Source of the DNA: Molanna angustata
Lineage: Eukaryota > Arthropoda > Insecta > Trichoptera > Molannidae
Direction of reading: 5' to 3'
Length of the DNA: 64,000 bases
Assembly: GCA_963576475.1 (NCBI GenBank)
Contig: OY754969.1
Span: 30,430,226-30,494,225, forward strand
Each line of letters begins with the position of its first letter. Within the stretch, counting starts at the first letter, position 1. Positions 22,573 to 64,000 of the stretch are shown piece after piece. The translations under genes and the position numbers were made by a program. The notes beneath the pieces are model-generated. The model was given only the letters and a program-made list of their open reading frames with translations. It had not been told where the DNA came from and did no database searches.

Positions 22573-25436
22573 TATTTAAATATTAAAATTCAGTTACAAT
22601 GAAGTATGACAAAAAGACCAATTTACAGTAGGTATTATGTCGGTAGTAAATTGCTTACTTTTTAACTAAAATTAAATAAGTTTATAAAATTTGCGAGACC
22701 ACAAGACTCAATTAGTTTTAAGTATTGCAATGTCTGGTCATGGTCTTAGTCTTGCACCCCCTGGTCTTGATCTTTCAGTGATTTAGGTCTTGAAAATCTC
22801 GCAAGACCAAGACTGCAAGACTTTTGATCACTTCTATCTTTTTTCTCTGTGTAGGGAGAGGTTGGTGGTGGTGGAAGTACCGAATATCTTACAAATCCTC
22901 TAAATAAAATATTGATAAACCATCTCACCGATTCTCTTGCGAGATTAGCAGAGATAAACCGAATACCTTAGTTTCTTGTCCTGCTCATCTTATCATAAAT
23001 GTGTATTTTAGTGGAGTATTTCAATAAGTTGCTCATCTAAGCTAGATAGTTTACCTACTATCTATATTGCACATTTTTATTTTCCTATATAAATTATTAT
23101 CATATCAAAAGTATCGCTGTGTACCTAACGATATACTGTGAATCATTTTAAATATAATATTTATAGGTTTCGCAAAGAAATTGTGATTTTATCAAAACGT
23201 TGATACATTTTACGTTAAATTCGTTATCAATCGATATGAAGTAGCAAGTATTGTTTGATATTTGTACAGTTAACTCTTATCACATAGGTACATATATGTT
23301 TAGATATCAATTATCGTTTCTATTTGGATCTAGATTTCTTGAAAAGAATTGAGTATTTTTTATAACTAACAAAACCAATCATTAAAATTAGGGGTTCTTT
23401 ATTTGCAATTAATGTCTTACCTATAATACTAATTGACTTTTAGATACAAAACTACAATATCCCTCTTTAACGGTTTTTTTTAAGGATTTTCAGCACCTGA
23501 CATAGTTAATTCAAAAGATAATAACACCATAATTATCATCAATATGATCATAATAATGTGTTATCACAAGAACATTCTAGATCCGAATTAGATACATACC
23601 TACGTACAGTGGTGCAGTCGTGTGCAGTGTGCAGTACATTTTATAACCAGAGAATATCAAAAGATGAGGTCTTAAGTATGTAGACAAAAATAAGAAAAAA
23701 ATTCTATCGTTTTTAAAACTTCATAATTTCCACTGTCGCTCTGAAAAATATTAAAAGATTCTCATTTATATTCAAATGTTGCTTGCATGCCTTTGTTTCT
23801 AAACAATATTAATAATAAGACATACATATCATTGTAGACCGGGACCACATTGCTCACACAAATATCTGTTTACTTTAAGAAATGGAAAAATAATTCAAGT
23901 TCATGCGTTTAAAATCTACTCAAGAAAAATAAACATGTTAAATACTAAATATACCAACAACGTTCCGTTCGTAGGATACTTAATCTTCAAGTTTATTTAT
24001 ACTATAGCTACTAATATAGAAATTTGGTTATAACCAAGTATTATCTCACACCTGGTGTGTGAATAGTAATTAATACATTTATAATGGAAAGCAAAATATT
24101 ACAACAAACTTTAATGTTTTTTTTATAATAACTTCGAGTGAATAAAGAAAACCAAACTGCTGAAGTCAAAATAAGGATTGGACTAAGTTGGGCTGCCTTG
24201 GGAAAAAATGGAATATATCTTAAAAAACCGGAAAACTCCCATAAACCTGAAAAGTAAAGAATATAAAGTGTGACCAAATTGTAATAAAGTGTGACCACCC
24301 AAAAGAAAACTGAACAGCTGTACTTCCATATCCCAGGAACAGGTTCAGAGAAATGACAGGATACAGTCCTAAAAAGTAGAAGAAGATATTCATTTACAAT
24401 CATAACAAGGAATATTTCCTTTCACCCGATATCTACATGAGGTTATTTTAATCAATTATTAGATTTATAAATTAATTTGTTTATAATATTAAAATGGCTT
24501 TTGATGTCGATAGTTACCCAAGATAAATAAATATTATATTCCATGGCATAATTCATCTAGATAAATTAATTGCGTTAGTAAATTCTACGATTAATATTTT
24601 AGCAGGTTTTAAATAAAATCTACGACATATCTCGGACGTTTAAATCTGAGACAGGACGACACTAGGAATTCACGAAAAATAAAACTATGTATTGCAATCT
24701 ATACATCTTATGCTTATTTTTGTTATTTCCAAGGTTGAAAAAAGATGCTATAAACCTTGTTTTGGAAGATGTATTTATAAATATACTAACTAAAGCCCAT
24801 GTACATAAACAAGCATAAAGTAACCTTAGAATCACGTCATACTTCAGTAGTGGACCATAATAATATTTTATTGAGTCTTTGATATTACAACACAATTATT
24901 TGTATGTTGTATGGTGGGTCTATTTAACATAACTAGGTAGGTACAAAACAATATGAAACGTCTACTGATACCAGTTGCTTCGGAATAGCGTTCAGTGAGG
25001 GCGTATGTGTGAAGTTCTTTTTGTACGCTCCGCCCAAATGTTATCAACACGGTGATAATTTTCACATTCAATCATTATACGACAGCATACTACTATTGAA
25101 TCTTGTATCATAATCTCAATTATTGATGACAAATAACACAGCCTACTACTACAGATTTTTCATTACTAAACTACTAATTTAATATTATTATATGAGACAT
25201 GAAGTTGTTTACAACATACGTTGAAAGTGATTCTATAATAAATTTTGCTGCTGAGTAAAGTTTTATGCTTTTAAGAATTAAGTTTCCTTCAATTTAAAAA
25301 GTGTCATATAATATTGATGTACATTTTTACATGACAGTGTTTGTGATAAATTGATATCATCGTTAACAATGTGTATAAATGTCTTCAAATATGATTAGTT
25401 ACTAGTTGAGTGAGTGAAAGAAGACTTGTCAAGAAA
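22573..25436. other. Upstream region of the Pvr-like gene
   Basis: No other gene is supportable; the open frames at 24041-24403 and 24662-25071 lack any protein character. A GGTCTTG/CAAGACC-rich patch lies at 22690-22830. The transcription start of the receptor gene cannot be fixed by eye. An in-frame stop at 25407-25409 sits upstream of its ATG. Confidence 0.5.
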
Positions 25437-63290
<37,854 letters not shown>

Positions 63291-63555
63291 GTATATCGAA
63301 ACATATCACTATATAATATTGTGTAAATACAATCAAGTCCAGTCTCTTTAGTGGTAGGCTAAGAAAATTGAGCGTTTGACATTTATGTATTGTCTTATAA
63401 ATTGTAACGGATGCAGGTTCCTTATATTTCATTATAAATATTATGCCATTTTATTCTTGGGCGCCACTTTCTATTGCTCCATATATTTCACCTTTATGTA
63501 ATTTTTTAGTTAGTTACTCATTACTTATTCTATTTATATAACGCAGATGATAATA
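63291..63555. other. Start of the last Pvr intron in the window
   Basis: AT-rich. Nothing was recognised. Confidence 0.5.
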
Positions 63556-63740
63556 ATAATAAAAATCAAATTTTTATAGCACTATTTTATGGTGACAAGA
63601 CCATTCCAAGGTGCTTGGTCAGTGGTAGAGCAGCTAGTGTACAGAGAGGATGGCGGTTTTGATTCCCGCCTCGACTGCTTCAGTTCACCTACAGCACCAG
63701 CATTTATGCTAAATTTAGAGATTTGTTCTTGTTAGATATC
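63556..63740 (+). mobile_element. L2-like 3' tail followed by SINE family B
   Basis: 63556-63616 resembles the L2 3' end at 38300-38370 (TTTTTATAGCAC...CCAAGGTGCTTGG). A diverged SINE head follows (GTGGTAGAGCAGC; TTTTGATTCCCGCC), then the CACCTACAGCACCAGCATTT body. Confidence 0.55.
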
Positions 63741-63894
63741 CCAACCTCCTCAGGGCATTCACCATCATTCTAATAACAAAATCCTTTATATTCAACACTT
63801 TTTTCTTATGTCCACATTCCTTATTCATGTAATGCTGCGCTCTCATTAATGTTTGTAATTTATACCTTTGAAATATTTAACAAGAATCTACAAG

Positions 63895-64000
63895 ATGAAT
63901 ATATCTGTAGAATATAGAGACTTAGGTACACAACTGGACAGTAAACTTTTATTTGACAAACACATTGACACAATTACACTGAAAGCTTATAAAATGTTGG
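63895..64000 (+). mobile_element. LINE reverse transcriptase fragment at window edge
   Basis: The frame from 63896 reads MNISVEYRDLGTQLDSKLLF and continues DKHIDTITLKAYKMLG. DLG..LDSKL.F..HI....KAYKMLG is the pattern after the reverse transcriptase core of jockey/CR1-type LINEs. It continues past the window. Confidence 0.72.

Noticed and set aside
24041..25071. Small minus-strand genes upstream of Pvr
   Set aside because: AT-rich frames with no domain, no splice context and residue content typical of random AT-rich DNA.

Overview
The window looks like insect nuclear DNA, most probably from a moth or butterfly. It is AT-rich and full of TACCTACC-type spacers. It carries many RTE-type LINE fragments with GAA-type tails, tRNA-derived SINEs, Helentron-like elements ending in CTAG, foldback elements and one Ty1/copia retrotransposon. 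The only convincing host gene is split by GT-AG introns. The order is an inference from general sequence character; another insect group is not excluded.

That gene is the 5' half of a PDGF/VEGF-receptor-like tyrosine kinase (Pvr) on the + strand. A signal-peptide exon lies at 25437-25518. After a 20.2-kb first intron, nine more exons (45760-63290) encode Ig domains 1-5 and the start of Ig 6. All exon joins are phase-compatible and give 627 codons plus one base. The transmembrane segment and kinase lie beyond the right edge. An extra exon-like segment (51076-51208) is a second version of the last half of Ig domain 2. It has the same phases as the exon at 49526-49697, so the two could be mutually exclusive exons in the predicted ligand-binding region. 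I consider this the most interesting signal in the window.

Layout: 1-4 kb holds an L2/CR1-like LINE (minus strand) followed by Helentron-like elements. 6.5-12.2 kb is RTE LINE debris, including one copy bounded by a 15-bp target-site duplication. 13.4-14.8 kb is an eroded two-level tandem repeat, and 15.65-15.72 kb a CA microsatellite. 17.78-19.66 kb is a minisatellite of about 41 copies of a 46-bp unit. 21.2-22.6 kb has a Helentron-like element with two tandem 3' ends, then an RTE LINE. 25.4-45.8 kb is Pvr intron 1; it contains a 4.4-kb copia element with identical-looking 208-bp LTRs nested in an older RTE LINE, a CT microsatellite, foldback elements and SINEs. 45.8-63.3 kb holds the Ig exons, with introns carrying SINEs, foldback elements, an RTE LINE with a 5' inversion, and further LINE pieces. 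A LINE reverse-transcriptase fragment runs off the right edge.

Apart from Pvr, essentially every long reading frame here is mobile-element coding sequence (all visibly damaged) or a by-product of a tandem repeat. All calls were made by eye without database searches, so family names of repeats are provisional and boundaries are approximate unless target-site duplications are given.
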